In this document: positions 50,511-61,320 of the stretch, piece after piece
How positions within the stretch are numbered: position 1 is the stretch's first letter
Layout: every line of letters starts with the position of its first letter
Assembly: GCA_051002235.1 (NCBI GenBank)
Contig: JBPCMN010000034.1
Coordinates: 6,685 to 70,684, forward strand
Origin: JBPCMN01 sp013695115
GTDB lineage: Bacteria; Actinomycetota; Acidimicrobiia; IMCC26256; JACDBD01
Reading direction: 5' to 3'
DNA length: 64,000 nucleotides
Made by a program: the position numbers and the translations under genes
Notes under the pieces: generated by a model
Seen by the model: the letters and a program-made list of their open reading frames with translations, nothing else
What the model was told of the DNA's origin: nothing
Database searches by the model: none

Positions 50511-52117
50511 ATCAGCGCCGGGCGAGGCTCGCCGTCGAGCCAGACGACCACGCCCTCCCACGGTCCCAGCGCGAGCGCGCCGTCCGCCCGCTCACCGTCG
50601 CGGGCGCGGTCGGTGCCGATCCGCACGATGCCGTCGACGCCGCCGACGGTGGCGGGGGCGTCGCCGAGGTTCAGCGCCACGACGACGCGCTCGCCCCGCC
50701 GCCACGCCCACAGCCCGCCGTCAGCCGCGATCGTCTCGTACGTCCCGTCGCGGAGGTCGGGCACCGCGTCACGGAGGCCGATGAGGTCGCGGCAGAGTGC
50801 GAGCATCGAGTTTGGATCGCGGCGCTGGTCGGCGACGTTGCAGGCGGCGAAGTCGCCGAACGGCAGCCACGGCTCGGCGGCAGGATTGGTGGAGAAGCCA
50901 CCCCCGGGCCCGGCATCCCACTGCATGGGGGTGCGTGCCGGATCGCGTCCCGCGAGCGGGTGGAACCGGAGGCCGACCGGGTCGCGCAGCCGCTCGCGCG
51001 GGACGTCGGTGTCGGACATGCCGATCTCGTCGCCGTAGTAGAGGAAGGCCGTGCCGCGCAGGGTCAGCGTCATCATCAGGGCGCAGCGGGCGCGCGCCGG
51101 GTCGTTGTCGCCCCAGCGGGTCGGGAACCGCGACACGTCGTGATTGCCGGCGGTCCAGACCGGCCAGCAGCCGGGCGGGATCTCGGCTTCGGTCTCCTCG
51201 ACCACCCCCCGCAGCGCGGCGGGCTCGAACTTCGTGTGGAGCAACGGGATGTTGAAGGCGAGGTTGAGCTCGTCGTCGGCGCCGTAGAAGGAGGCCATCG
51301 TGGGGACGTCGAACACGAACGTCTCGCCGACCAGCATCCGCGCCGGGTCGTAGGAGTCGGCGACGGCACGCCAGCGGCGGATGACGTCGTGTACCTCCGG
51401 GCGGCACTGGTTGTAGACGGGCCGCTGGCCGCGGAGCTGGTCCATCCAGTGGTCGGCGTCGGTGACCGGCGGGTTGTCGCGGAGTTCCTTGTCCTTGACG
51501 ACCATGTGGGCGACGTCGATGCGGAAGCCGGCGACGCCGCGGTCGAACCAGAACCGCAGGATGCGGTCGAACTCGGCCCGCACCTCCTCGTTCCACCAGT
51601 TGAGGTCGGGCTGCCGGGGGGTGAAGTTGTGCAGGTAGTACTGGCCGGTGGCGTCGTCGAGGGTCCAGGCGGGCCCGCCGAAGCTGCTCACCCAGTTGTT
51701 GGGGGGCGAGCCGTCGGCCTTGGAGTCGGCCCACACGTACCAGTCGCGCTTCGGGTTGTCGGGCGACGAGCGCGACTCGGCGAACCACGGGTGCTCGATG
51801 CTGGTGTGGTTGGGAACGATGTCGAGGATGATCTTGATGTCGCGTTCGCCGGTGGCGGCGATGAGCTCGTCGACGTCGGCCAGCGTGCCGAGCCCGGGTT
51901 GCACGCCGGTGTAGTCGGCGACGTCATAGCCCCAGTCGGCGTCGGGCGACACCATGATCGGAGAGAGCCAGACGCCGTCGACGCCGAGCCAGCCGAGGTG
52001 GTCGAGCCGGTCGATGACACCGCGGAGGTCGCCGACCCCGTCGCCATCCGAGTCCGCCCAACTACGGGGATAGATCTGATAGTGGACGCCGTCCCGCCAC
52101 CACACCCGTTCGGCCAC
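50507..52117 (-). CDS. GH13 alpha-glucosidase
   Basis: A 536-residue glycoside hydrolase family 13 enzyme. VHYQIYPRSWADSDGDGVGD at the N-terminus, DIVPNHTS (region I), GFRIDVAHMV with the nucleophile Asp (region II), LVGETF with the acid/base Glu (region III) and AGNHDVSRF (region IV) are complete. RTPMQWD and the oligo-1,6-glucosidase-like layout point to an alpha-glucosidase acting on short maltooligosaccharides or trehalose-type substrates. There is no signal peptide. GTG 52117 is the start, 16 bp beyond the tRNA-Ser gene. Confidence 0.92.
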   Translation of the reverse strand: MAERVWWRDGVHYQIYPRSWADSDGDGVGDLRGVIDRLDHLGWLGVDGVWLSPIMVSPDADWGYDVADYTGVQPGLGTLADVDELIAATGERDIKIILDIVPNHTSIEHPWFAESRSSPDNPKRDWYVWADSKADGSPPNNWVSSFGGPAWTLDDATGQYYLHNFTPRQPDLNWWNEEVRAEFDRILRFWFDRGVAGFRIDVAHMVVKDKELRDNPPVTDADHWMDQLRGQRPVYNQCRPEVHDVIRRWRAVADSYDPARMLVGETFVFDVPTMASFYGADDELNLAFNIPLLHTKFEPAALRGVVEETEAEIPPGCWPVWTAGNHDVSRFPTRWGDNDPARARCALMMTLTLRGTAFLYYGDEIGMSDTDVPRERLRDPVGLRFHPLAGRDPARTPMQWDAGPGGGFSTNPAAEPWLPFGDFAACNVADQRRDPNSMLALCRDLIGLRDAVPDLRDGTYETIAADGGLWAWRRGERVVVALNLGDAPATVGGVDGIVRIGTDRARDGERADGALALGPWEGVVVWLDGEPRPALM

Positions 52118-52133
52118 GGCGGGGAGCGTAGAG

Positions 52134-52218
52134 CGGAGGGAGTGGGATTCGAACCCACGGAGGCTTGCGCCTCAACGATTTTCAAGACCGTCCCGTTCGG
52201 CCGCTCCGGCACCCCTCC
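52134..52218 (-). tRNA. tRNA-Ser (anticodon TGA)
   Basis: The acceptor arms GGAGGGG and TCCCTCC (one G-T pair), anticodon loop CTTGAAA with TGA, a long variable arm (GAGGCGCAAGCCTC) and T-arm GTGGGTTCGAATCCCAC are present. It starts 10 bp after the serS stop, so it may be read from the serS message. CCA is not encoded. Confidence 0.93.
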
Positions 52219-52228
52219 GGTGCCCAGG

Positions 52229-53485
52229 TTACGGCGGCCTTGGCTCCACCCGGTCGAAGCCGCACAGCGGGATCAGCACCTCGGGCACGGCGAAGGACCC
52301 GTCGGGCCGTTGGTAGTGCTCGAACAGGTTCACCAGCGTGCGGCCGACGGCACAGGCGGTGCCGTTGAGTGTGTGCACCAACTCGGTGCTCTTCCCGGTC
52401 CGCAGGCGGGTTGCGAGGCGGCGGGCCGAGTAGTCGGTGTAGTTCGAGCACGACGTGACCTCGCGGTACCGCCCTTCCGAGGGCAGCCAGGTCTCGATGT
52501 CGTACTTGCGGGCCGCGGCCGCGCCGAGATCGCCGGCGGCAATGTCCACCACCCGATAGGGAAGACCGAGCCCGGACACGATCGACTCCTGGAGCGCCAC
52601 CAGGGCGTCGAGCTCCTCCCATGACCGGTCGGGATGGGCGAACGAGAACATCTCGACCTTGTCGAACTGGTGCACCCGGAAGATGCCGCGCGTGTCCTTG
52701 CCGTACGTGCCCGCTTCCCGGCGGAAACAAGTGGAGAAGCCGCCGTACCGCAGCGGGAGCTGGTCCTCGTCGAGGATCTCGGCGCGGTGCAGTCCCGACA
52801 GCGGGATCTCGCTGGTGCCGACCAGGAAGAGCTCGCCCCCGTCGACCTCGTAGACCTGGTGCCGGTCGGTGGGAAAGAAGCCCGCCTCCTCCATCGCCCG
52901 CTCGCGCACGAGGACGGGCGGGACCACCGGCGTGAAGCCCTCGGCCGCCAGCTTCCCCATCACCCACTGCACGAGCGCGAGCTCGACCAGCACCGCTTCC
53001 CGCATGAGGTAGGCAAAGCGCGAGCCGCTCATCTCGGCCGCGTGCTCGGTGTCGACGAAGCCGATCTGCTCCCCGAACATGGCGTGGTCGTGCGCGGGCG
53101 CGGCGCCCGGCTCGCCCGCCGTCCGCACGACCGCGGCGTCGTCCTCGCCGCCGTCGGGCACCGACTCGTGCGCGGGGTTGGGCACCTGCAGCGCGAGCTC
53201 ACGCAGCCGGGCTTCGGCTTCGGCCAGCACCGGCTCCTTGGCCGCGAGCTCGTCCTTGAGCGCGGACGCGGCGGCGATCTTGGCCGGACGGTCGTCGGGC
53301 GCGGCCTTGCCGATCTCCTTCGAGGCGGCGTTCTGGCGCGCTCGCAGCTGTTCGGCGTCGTTGAGCAGGGCGCGGTAGGCCTCGTCCGCGGCCAGTACCC
53401 GATCGAGGAGCCCCTCCTCGATCCGCTTGCGCTCGATGCCCTCGCGGTAATCCGGCTCGTCGCGCAGGCGCCGCAGGTCGATCAC
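52229..53485 (-). CDS. serS: seryl-tRNA synthetase
   Basis: A 418-residue class II synthetase. The N-terminal coiled-coil arm (residues 1-100, with AYRALLNDAEQLRARQNAAS) binds the long variable arm of tRNA-Ser. The catalytic domain has FLVGTSEIPL, FRREAGTYGKDTRG (motif 2), QFDKVEMFSF and NGTACAVGRTLVNLFEHYQ (motif 3). GTG 53485 overlaps the pheA stop. A tRNA-Ser gene follows immediately. The size and motif order are normal. Confidence 0.95.
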   Translation of the reverse strand: MIDLRRLRDEPDYREGIERKRIEEGLLDRVLAADEAYRALLNDAEQLRARQNAASKEIGKAAPDDRPAKIAAASALKDELAAKEPVLAEAEARLRELALQVPNPAHESVPDGGEDDAAVVRTAGEPGAAPAHDHAMFGEQIGFVDTEHAAEMSGSRFAYLMREAVLVELALVQWVMGKLAAEGFTPVVPPVLVRERAMEEAGFFPTDRHQVYEVDGGELFLVGTSEIPLSGLHRAEILDEDQLPLRYGGFSTCFRREAGTYGKDTRGIFRVHQFDKVEMFSFAHPDRSWEELDALVALQESIVSGLGLPYRVVDIAAGDLGAAAARKYDIETWLPSEGRYREVTSCSNYTDYSARRLATRLRTGKSTELVHTLNGTACAVGRTLVNLFEHYQRPDGSFAVPEVLIPLCGFDRVEPRPP

Positions 53486-54420
53486 GGGGCCTCGCCCGTC
53501 GGCCGCATCAGCCCGCGCACGCCGTCGATCCACTCCCCCGCCTCGCGCCACGCCTTGCCCGCGGCCTCCCGGCGGGCGTGGGTGTCCTCAGCGCCCGCCA
53601 CGGGGTACGAGCCGAGAAACTTCACGTCGGCGGTCTTCGCCCGCAGGTTGCGCAGGCAGTCGGCCACGAGCTCGTCGACGACATGGCCGTCGAAATCGAT
53701 GAAGAAGCAGTAGTCGCCCAAGCTCCGCTTGGTCGGACGCGACTCGAGCTTGGTGAGGTTGATGGCGCGGGCGGCGAACTCCTGGAGCATCGCCAGCAGC
53801 GAACCAGGCTGGTCCTCGCGCTGGAAGCAGACGATCGACGTCTTGTCGTGCCCGGTGGGTGCGGGCACACCGTGCCCGACGAGCACGAACCGGGTCTGGT
53901 TCTCGGGATGGTCCTCGATGTCCTTGGCGACGACCTCGAGGCCGTTGAGCTGGGCGGCGTACTCGGTGCAGACCGCGGCGACGGGCTCGTCGGGCGTGGC
54001 AGCCACCTGCTCCGCAGCCTCGGCGGTGGAGTTGGTCACGACGGTCTCGGCGTGGGGCAGCTCGCGGCTCAACCACACCCGGCACTGCCCGAGCGGGTTG
54101 GGGTGCGAGAGAACCGTGCGCACCGCGCCCAGCTTGGTGCCCGGGCGGGTGCAGAGGTTGAGCGAGATGGGCAGGTCGACTTCGCGCTGGATCAGCAGGT
54201 CGGTGTCGAAGGCCAGCGTGTCGAGCGTGACCGTGACGGTGCCCTCGATCGAGTTCTCGATCGGTACCAGGCCGACTTCGACGTCGCCTCGCTCCGCTGC
54301 GCCGATCACATCGGGCACCGACCGCAGCGGCGTCAGGTCCTGGCCGGCGAGATCGGGCTGGGTGAGGATCGCTTCCTCGGCGAACGTCCCGTGCGGGCCC
54401 AGAAAACCAACTCGCGTCAT
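53482..54420 (-). CDS. pheA: prephenate dehydratase
   Basis: A 312-residue protein that converts prephenate to phenylpyruvate for phenylalanine synthesis. VGFLGPHGTFAEEA at the N-terminus, LVPIENSIEGTVTVTLDTLA (catalytic region), SHPNPLGQCRVWL and DNQTRF-like ENQTRFVLVGH lie in the dehydratase domain. The ACT regulatory domain has CFQREDQPGSLLAMLQEFAA and LTKLESRPTKRSLGDYCFFID, containing the GxL and ESRP feedback motifs. ATG 54420 follows GGAGG. A class 1 palindromic element sits just upstream. Confidence 0.95.
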   Translation of the reverse strand: MTRVGFLGPHGTFAEEAILTQPDLAGQDLTPLRSVPDVIGAAERGDVEVGLVPIENSIEGTVTVTLDTLAFDTDLLIQREVDLPISLNLCTRPGTKLGAVRTVLSHPNPLGQCRVWLSRELPHAETVVTNSTAEAAEQVAATPDEPVAAVCTEYAAQLNGLEVVAKDIEDHPENQTRFVLVGHGVPAPTGHDKTSIVCFQREDQPGSLLAMLQEFAARAINLTKLESRPTKRSLGDYCFFIDFDGHVVDELVADCLRNLRAKTADVKFLGSYPVAGAEDTHARREAAGKAWREAGEWIDGVRGLMRPTGEAP

Positions 54421-54422
54421 CC

Positions 54423-54475
54423 TCCATTGCCTCGCTCGCTGCGGCGCAGGGTACCTGCGCCGCAGTCGCTCGCTC
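54423..54475 (-). repeat. class 1 palindromic element upstream of pheA (copy B)
   Basis: GCGGCGCAGG (54441-54450) and CCTGCGCCGC (54454-54463) form a perfect 10-bp stem with a 3-nt loop (TAC on the minus strand). The flanks on that strand are GAGCGAGCGACT and AGCGAGCGAGGCAATGG, and the pheA ribosome site follows at once. Confidence 0.7.
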
Positions 54476-54557
54476 GGACGCCAAGTCGGACGACGATGCT
54501 CGGCCGTGCCGCACTCATCGCCCGATCGTAGTTGTGGGTGTCGCGCGTTCTTCGGAG

Positions 54558-55283
54558 TTACGCCGGGCTGAGGGTGGCGTTGGTGACCTCGACCGTGAAC
54601 TGCCCACACCACACGAGCACGGTCCACCCGGCGCCGGGCTGCACGTCGGCGGGGACGGCGTAGTCGGACGTGTCGCCGACATTGCCGCGCAGCCCGCCCA
54701 GGTTCGACCCACCCGGGCGGCGCTCATCGTTGCCTTCGATGAGGTACACGATGGGATCGGGCGTGCCCTCGATGTCGAAGCCGGTGAACCGGACGACGTA
54801 GGTCCCGTCGGTGTTCTGGATCAGGTCGACGGTCCCCGACGCGTCGTGGCCGGCGAGGCCCTGGAGCACGCCGGTGGCCACCCGCACCGGCTGGGTCGGC
54901 GCTTCCGGCGCGGGGGCTGCGCCCGTGGCGGGCGGCTCCTCGGCGTCGGAGGCGTCGGCGACCGGGCCCTCGACCAGCTTGGTGTTGTCGGTCTCGTCGA
55001 CGTAGTACGGCCGGACGATCCACGTGGCCAGGGCGAGGATGACACCGGTGAGCACGAGCGGCGCGACCCACGCCCAGCGGACGAACCGCCGCAGCACGAA
55101 CGCGAGCGCGACATAGCCGCCGACGAGCACGGCCACCGTGAGCAGCCCCCGGCCGGCCCGGAAGACGCTGCGGGCGGCCTCGTTCTTGTCGACGAAGAAG
55201 AAGCCGAACGTGGCGAGGAACGCGATCGCCGGCAGCGCTCGAACGGGCCACTGCCACCACTGTGTCCTCGTCGGCATGTGCAC
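54558..55283 (-). CDS. membrane-anchored DM13-domain protein
   Basis: A 241-residue protein. Three hydrophobic segments (about residues 12-31, 45-62, 71-88) are followed by a Pro/Ala linker. The C-terminal DM13 domain has LAGHDASGTVDLIQ, YVVRFTGFDIEGTPDPIVYL and a final VLVWCGQFTVEVTNATL; the lone Cys after Trp is the conserved DM13 residue. DM13 domains are proposed to have redox or electron-transfer roles. The start is GTG 55283 or ATG 55277. Confidence 0.8.
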   Translation of the reverse strand: MHMPTRTQWWQWPVRALPAIAFLATFGFFFVDKNEAARSVFRAGRGLLTVAVLVGGYVALAFVLRRFVRWAWVAPLVLTGVILALATWIVRPYYVDETDNTKLVEGPVADASDAEEPPATGAAPAPEAPTQPVRVATGVLQGLAGHDASGTVDLIQNTDGTYVVRFTGFDIEGTPDPIVYLIEGNDERRPGGSNLGGLRGNVGDTSDYAVPADVQPGAGWTVLVWCGQFTVEVTNATLSPA

Positions 55284-55340
55284 AGGATTGCAGGCCGAGG
55301 CCGGCTCGGGACATCGGGGCCGGCGCTACGGTGCCTGCCC

Positions 55341-55988
55341 GTGGCGATCCCGACGGCGACGCGGACGTTCATGGGCCTGCGTCGGGCCCGACTCGTCGGG
55401 ATCTTCATCGGTCTCGCCGGCCTGTGCGCCGCGCTCACGATCCTGTTCTGGTCGATGCGGGCGGTCATGGAGATCGGGGGGAGTTGCGCGTCGGGGAACG
55501 TCCCGTACGAGATCACCCGGCCGTGCCCGAAGGGGACCGGCTTTCTCATGACCGGCTCGATCTTCGGCGGCATCTTCATGTTCGGGCTCTACGCGGTCAG
55601 CGCCGTCGGCGGTCCGAGCCTGTGGCCGCTGGCATGGCCGGCGTTGTTCCTGTCGCTGGGATGGAACTTCTTCGAGTACGGCGTCGATCCGCCGTTCGGC
55701 AGTGGAGTCGCGCCCGGCTGGCTGATCTGCGGCGTGCTGTTCGCGCTCATGGGCGGGGCCCCGCTCCTGATCCTCATCAGGTCCGGCTGGTTCGCGAGGC
55801 TCTTCACCGGCCGCGAGATGGGGATATGGCGGAGCTGGCTGCCCAGGCTGCCCAAGCCGCCGCCCACCGACTCGACGCCCCCGGTCATGGTGGGCGGGTC
55901 CCGGGGCGCGCTCCTTCTCCTTCAGGGAGGCGCGATCGTCTTCGGTATGTGGGCGGGCTGGCGCATCTTCGACTGGGCCAACGGCTGA
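55341..55988 (+). CDS. hypothetical membrane protein
   Basis: A 215-residue protein with six hydrophobic segments, including LVGIFIGLAGLCAALTILFW, GSIFGGIFMFGLYAVSAVGG and LLLLQGGAIVFGMWAGWRIF. A conserved-looking loop has two Cys (SCASGNVPYEITRPCP) that may form a disulfide. Family not recognised. A TACGGT hexamer 8 nt before GTG 55341 is a possible -10. It ends 2 bp before pgi and may be co-transcribed with it. Confidence 0.6.
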   Translation: MAIPTATRTFMGLRRARLVGIFIGLAGLCAALTILFWSMRAVMEIGGSCASGNVPYEITRPCPKGTGFLMTGSIFGGIFMFGLYAVSAVGGPSLWPLAWPALFLSLGWNFFEYGVDPPFGSGVAPGWLICGVLFALMGGAPLLILIRSGWFARLFTGREMGIWRSWLPRLPKPPPTDSTPPVMVGGSRGALLLLQGGAIVFGMWAGWRIFDWANG

Positions 55989-55990
55989 GC

Positions 55991-57610
55991 ATGGCCGCGA
56001 TCGACCGAACGCCGGAGTGGAAGGCCCTGCGGGAGCACTTCGGTGCGGTGAAGGACACCCACCTGCGCGACCTGTTCGCGGGCGACACCGACCGCGGTGA
56101 GACCCTGACCGTCGAGTTCGACGGCATCTATCTGGACTACTCGAAGAACCGCGTGACCGCCGAGACGATCGTGCTGCTCGTCGCGCTGGCCGAGCGGGCC
56201 GGGCTGGGCGAGCGCATCGACGCCATGTTCGCGGGCGAGAAGATCAACGTGACCGAGGACCGGGCGGTACTGCACGTCGCCCTGCGGGCACCCGAGGGCG
56301 AGCGCATCGAGGTCGACGGCGTCGACGTCGTCCCCGAGGTCCACGCGGTGCTGCGCAAGATGGCCGGGTTCGCCGACCGGGTCCGTTCGGGTGAGTGGAC
56401 CGGGCACACGGGCAAGCGCATCCGCAACGTGGTCAACATCGGGATCGGCGGATCCGACCTCGGCCCGGCGATGGCGTTCGAAGCGCTCAAGGACTCCAGC
56501 GACCGGGCGATGACGTTCCAGTTCGTCTCCAACGTCGACGGCACCGACGTGTGGGAGGCGACGCGCGGGCTCGACGCGGCCGAGACGATCTTCGTCGTGT
56601 GCTCGAAGACGTTCACGACGCTCGAGACCCTCACGAACGCGCGCACCGCCCGGGCGTGGCTGCTCGACCAGCTCGGGGACGAGCAGGCCGTGATGCGCCA
56701 TTTCGTGGCGGTGTCGACGAACGCGGCCGAGGTCGAGAAGTTCGGGATCGACACCGACAACATGTTCGAGTTCTGGGACTGGGTCGGCGGTCGCTACTCG
56801 TACGACTCGGCGATCGGCCTCTCCCTCATGATCGCCATCGGCCCCGAGCGGTTCCGCGAGATGCTCGCCGGCTTCCACGCCGTCGACGAACACTTCCGCA
56901 CCGCGCCGTTCGAGTCGAACCTCCCCGTCCTGCTCGGGCTGATCGGCGTCTGGTATGACAACTTCTTCGACGCCGAGACCCAGGCCATCCTCCCCTACAG
57001 CCAGTACCTGGCTCGCTTCACCGCCTACCTCCAGCAACTCGACATGGAGAGCAACGGCGAGTCGGTTACGCGTGAGGGAAAGCCGGTGCGCTGGCAGACC
57101 GGGCCGATCGTCTGGGGCCAGCCCGGCACCAACGGCCAGCACGCCTACTACCAGCTGATCCACCAGGGCACGAAGCTCATCCCGTGCGACTTCATCGGCT
57201 TCCTCGAGCCCAACCACGACGTCGGCGACCACCACGAACTGCTCATGGCCAACTTCTTCGCCCAGACCGAGGCGCTGGCGTTCGGCAAGACGAAGGAGGA
57301 GGTCGAGGCCGAGGGCGTGCCCGCGTTCCAGGTGCCGCACCGGACGTTCCCGGGCAACCACCCGACCACCACGATCCTGGCGCCGAAGCTCACGCCTTAC
57401 GTGCTCGGCCAGCTCGTCGCGCTGTACGAGCACAAGGTGTTCACCCAGGGGACCATCTGGGACGTGAACTCGTTCGACCAGTGGGGCGTCGAGCTGGGCA
57501 AGGTGCTGGCCAACCGCATCGTCCCCCAACTCGCCGCCGGCACCGAGCCCGACCTCGACCACGACAGCTCGACGAACGCGCTCATCCGCAGGTTCCGGGC
57601 GCGGAGGTGA
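55991..57610 (+). CDS. pgi: glucose-6-phosphate isomerase
   Basis: A 539-residue enzyme interconverting glucose-6-phosphate and fructose-6-phosphate. VNIGIGGSDLGPAMAFEAL (sugar-phosphate binding), SKTFTTLETLTNARTARAWL, FEFWDWVGGRYSYDSAIGLS and WGQPGTNGQHAYYQLIHQGT are the family blocks; GTNGQHAYYQ matches the PGI signature with the catalytic His. It is the first enzyme of a pgi-gnd-zwf block. There is a 49-bp gap to gnd with a TAGGCT hexamer and an AGGAAGG ribosome site, so gnd may also have its own promoter. Confidence 0.95.
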   Translation: MAAIDRTPEWKALREHFGAVKDTHLRDLFAGDTDRGETLTVEFDGIYLDYSKNRVTAETIVLLVALAERAGLGERIDAMFAGEKINVTEDRAVLHVALRAPEGERIEVDGVDVVPEVHAVLRKMAGFADRVRSGEWTGHTGKRIRNVVNIGIGGSDLGPAMAFEALKDSSDRAMTFQFVSNVDGTDVWEATRGLDAAETIFVVCSKTFTTLETLTNARTARAWLLDQLGDEQAVMRHFVAVSTNAAEVEKFGIDTDNMFEFWDWVGGRYSYDSAIGLSLMIAIGPERFREMLAGFHAVDEHFRTAPFESNLPVLLGLIGVWYDNFFDAETQAILPYSQYLARFTAYLQQLDMESNGESVTREGKPVRWQTGPIVWGQPGTNGQHAYYQLIHQGTKLIPCDFIGFLEPNHDVGDHHELLMANFFAQTEALAFGKTKEEVEAEGVPAFQVPHRTFPGNHPTTTILAPKLTPYVLGQLVALYEHKVFTQGTIWDVNSFDQWGVELGKVLANRIVPQLAAGTEPDLDHDSSTNALIRRFRARR

Positions 57611-57659
57611 CTCGCCGATCCGGTGCGTAGGCTGGCGCGGCGACAGGAAGGCTCACGCC

Positions 57660-58675
<1,016 letters not shown>

Positions 58676-58676
<1 letters not shown>

Positions 58677-60067
58677 TGGCCACGCCCGCACCGTCCGACG
58701 TCCTGGTGTTCTTCGGCGCCACCGGCGACCTCGCCTACAAAAAGATCTTCCCCGCTCTCTACAGCATGACGAAGCGGGGTGAGCTCAAGGTCCCGGTGAT
58801 CGGGGTCGCCTCCTCGCCGTGGGGCATCGACGAACTCCGCAAGCGCGCCCACGACAGCATCGAAGAGCACGGCGGCGGGATCGACGACCGGGCCGCGTTC
58901 ACCGCGCTGACCGAGTCGATGCAGTACGTCGACGGCGACTACAAGGACGACAAGACCTACGCCGCCATCCGCGACGCGCTGGGCAAGGCCGAGCGCCCCG
59001 CCCACTACCTCGCGATCCCGCCGAGCTTGTTCCCTACCGTGGTCGAGGGCCTGGGGAAGTCGGGCGCGGCGAACGACGCCCGGGTGATCGTCGAGAAGCC
59101 GTTCGGCCGCGATCTCGCGTCGGCCCAGGAACTCAACCGCGTCCTCCACACGGTGTTCCCCGAGCCGTCGATCTTCCGCATCGACCACTACCTCGGAAAG
59201 GAGCCGGTCCAGAACCTCCTGTACTTCCGGTTCGCCAACTCGTTCCTCGAGCCGGTCTGGAACCGCAACTACATCGAGAACGTGCAGATCACGATGGCCG
59301 AGAACTTCGGCGTCGCCGGCCGGGGCAAGTTCTACGAGGAGGTCGGCGCGCTCCGCGACGTGATCCAGAACCACCTGCTCCAGACGACGGCCATGCTGGC
59401 GATGGAGCCGCCGGTCGGCTCCGACCCCGAGGCGCTACGCGACGAGAAGGAGAAGGTGTTCCGCGCCATGCGGACGCTCACACCCGACGACGTCATCCGG
59501 GGACAGTTCGGCGGCTACCGCGACGAGGACGGCGTCGACCCCAAGTCGGACGTCGAGACCTACGCGGCGGTGCGGGTGCACATCGACTCGTGGCGCTGGG
59601 AAGGAGTGCCGTTCTTCATCCGGGCGGGCAAGAACCTCCCCATCACCGCCACCGAGGTGATGGTCGAGTACCGCCGGCCGCCCCAGCACGTGTTCGCCGA
59701 CGACGAGCCCCACCCCGAGGACGCCAACTACATGCGCTTCCGCCTCGGGCCCGACCGGGTCGTGATCGCGTTGGGCGCTCGCTCCAAGGTCCCGGGCGAG
59801 ACGTTCGTCGGCGAGCCGGTCGAGCTGTACCTGTGCAACCAGGGCGGCGACGAGGCTCCGGCCTACGAGCGGCTCATCGGCGACGCGATGGACGGCCAGG
59901 CGCTGCTGTTCGCCCGCGAGGACGGCGTCGAGCAGGCGTGGCGGGTGGTTGACCCGATCCTCGAGGACCACGGGCCCGCGCACCACTACGAGCCCAAGAC
60001 CTGGGGGCCGTCAGAGGCCGACAAGCTGCTGCCCGAGGGCGAGTTCTGGCACGACCCCGAGCCGTAG
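58676..60067 (+). CDS. zwf: glucose-6-phosphate dehydrogenase
   Basis: A 463-residue enzyme oxidising glucose-6-phosphate to 6-phosphogluconolactone. FFGATGDLAYKKIFPALYSM is the coenzyme-binding start, RVIVEKPFGRDL follows, and FRIDHYLGKEPVQNLLYFRF is the active-site signature with Asp-His and Lys. NRNYIENVQITMAENFGVAG is also typical. It overlaps gnd and is followed with no gap by a histidine phosphatase. No lactonase gene is in the block. Confidence 0.95.
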
Positions 60068-60649
60068 GTGGCGGACGAGTTCGAACTGTGGCTCGTGCGA
60101 CACGGCGAGACCGAGTGGTCGAAGACCGGCCGACACACCAGCCTCACCGACGTTCCCCTCACCGAGCCCGGCGAACGCCAGGCCGAGGCGCTCGGCGGGC
60201 TACTCGGTGGACAAAAGTTCGCCCGGGTGCTCTCCAGTCCCAAGCGTCGTGCGCTCGACACTTGCCGGCTGGCCGGGTACGGCGATTCGGCGGAGATCGC
60301 CGACGACCTGCAGGAGTGGGACTACGGCGAGTACGAGGCTGAGAAGACCGTCGACATCCGCAGGACCCGTCCCGACTGGTCGCTGTGGGACGACGGCGCG
60401 CCCGGCGGCGAGACGCCGGCCCAGGTCGGCGAGCGCGCCCGGCGGGTGCTGGCGGAGTTCGAACGCGCCGGCGGCGATGTTGTCGTCTTCTCGCATGGCC
60501 ACTTCCTCCGGGTTCTCACCGCGACGTGGTTGGGTCTCCCGCCCGAGTCCGGCCGCCGCTTCGGCCTGTCGACCGCGACGCTCGGCCGGCTCGGCCACGA
60601 GCGGGAGCACCATGTCGTCTGGCTCTGGAACCAGCCCGCCGGCGAATGA
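60068..60649 (+). CDS. histidine phosphatase family protein
   Basis: A 193-residue protein. LWLVRHGETEWSKTGRHTSL with the RHG motif, FARVLSSPKRRALDTCRLAG, EWDYGEYEAEKTVDIR and VVFSHGHFLRVLTATWLGL with the second His are typical of phosphoglycerate-mutase-like phosphatases. The GTG start follows the zwf stop directly, so it belongs to the pentose phosphate operon. A sugar phosphate substrate is plausible but not shown. Confidence 0.88.
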   Translation: MADEFELWLVRHGETEWSKTGRHTSLTDVPLTEPGERQAEALGGLLGGQKFARVLSSPKRRALDTCRLAGYGDSAEIADDLQEWDYGEYEAEKTVDIRRTRPDWSLWDDGAPGGETPAQVGERARRVLAEFERAGGDVVVFSHGHFLRVLTATWLGLPPESGRRFGLSTATLGRLGHEREHHVVWLWNQPAGE

Positions 60650-61288
60650 CGAGGTCCCTCCGATACTCAGCCGCGAACCCGATGAACCATGCGAGCTCGA
60701 CCGCGGGAGGCGCGCTTCCGACTCGCTCGCCCCAATCGATGAGCACGACCCGGTCCTCCGAGAAGCCGAGGTTGCCCAACCTGAGGTCGCCGTGGATGAG
60801 CGTCTGCTCACATTGTTCGAGCTGCTCGGCCAACACGCCGGGGCGCTCCGCGATCGCTAAGACGGCGTCGGCCACGTCTCTTGAAACGAGATCGGGAAAG
60901 GCCTCCCAGCCCCGCGAGATGATCTCGCCGTGATGGTTGCCCAGCTGACGCTCCCGCTGCATGGTGCCGGGAGAGAGCAAGGTGTGTCGGGTGCAACCAG
61001 TGAACCGGAGACGTCACGCATGAAGACACTCCATGCGTTGCCCTCCGTCTCCACCGAGACCGTCGCGTGATCGATCACCGCCGGCACCCGCTCGAAGAGC
61101 CCGTTGTCCCACATGAACCCGAGCCGCCCACGGTCGTGGGTCACTCGCGACATCCAGTCCCATTCGGGGGACACGCGCTTGAGGACCAGCTCCCGGCCGT
61201 CGCGCAACGTCACGGGCTCGATGACATTCCCCGAGTTCCCGGCTGATTCCAAGGGACGACGACTGACGATCTCGGCCGTGAGGCTCAT
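60516..61288 (-). pseudogene. APH-like phosphotransferase gene, frameshifted and truncated
   Basis: ATG 61288 follows AAGGAGAA and reads TAEIVSRRPLESAGNSGNV, LRDGRELVLKRVSPEWDWMS (ATP-binding Lys) and NAWSVFMRDVSGSLVAPD. Near 60980 the sense moves to another frame, consistent with one missing base. It continues LLSPGTMQRERQLGNHHG, CEQTLIHGDLRLGNLGF (catalytic HGD...N) and VVLIDWGERVGSAPP with the metal Asp. The C-terminus runs into the convergent phosphatase gene and degenerates after AWFIGFAAEYRRD. Whether truncation is real or reflects more indels is unclear. Confidence 0.75.
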
Positions 61289-61320
61289 CCGTTCTCCTTC
61301 CCTCGCAGCCCGTGGTACTC

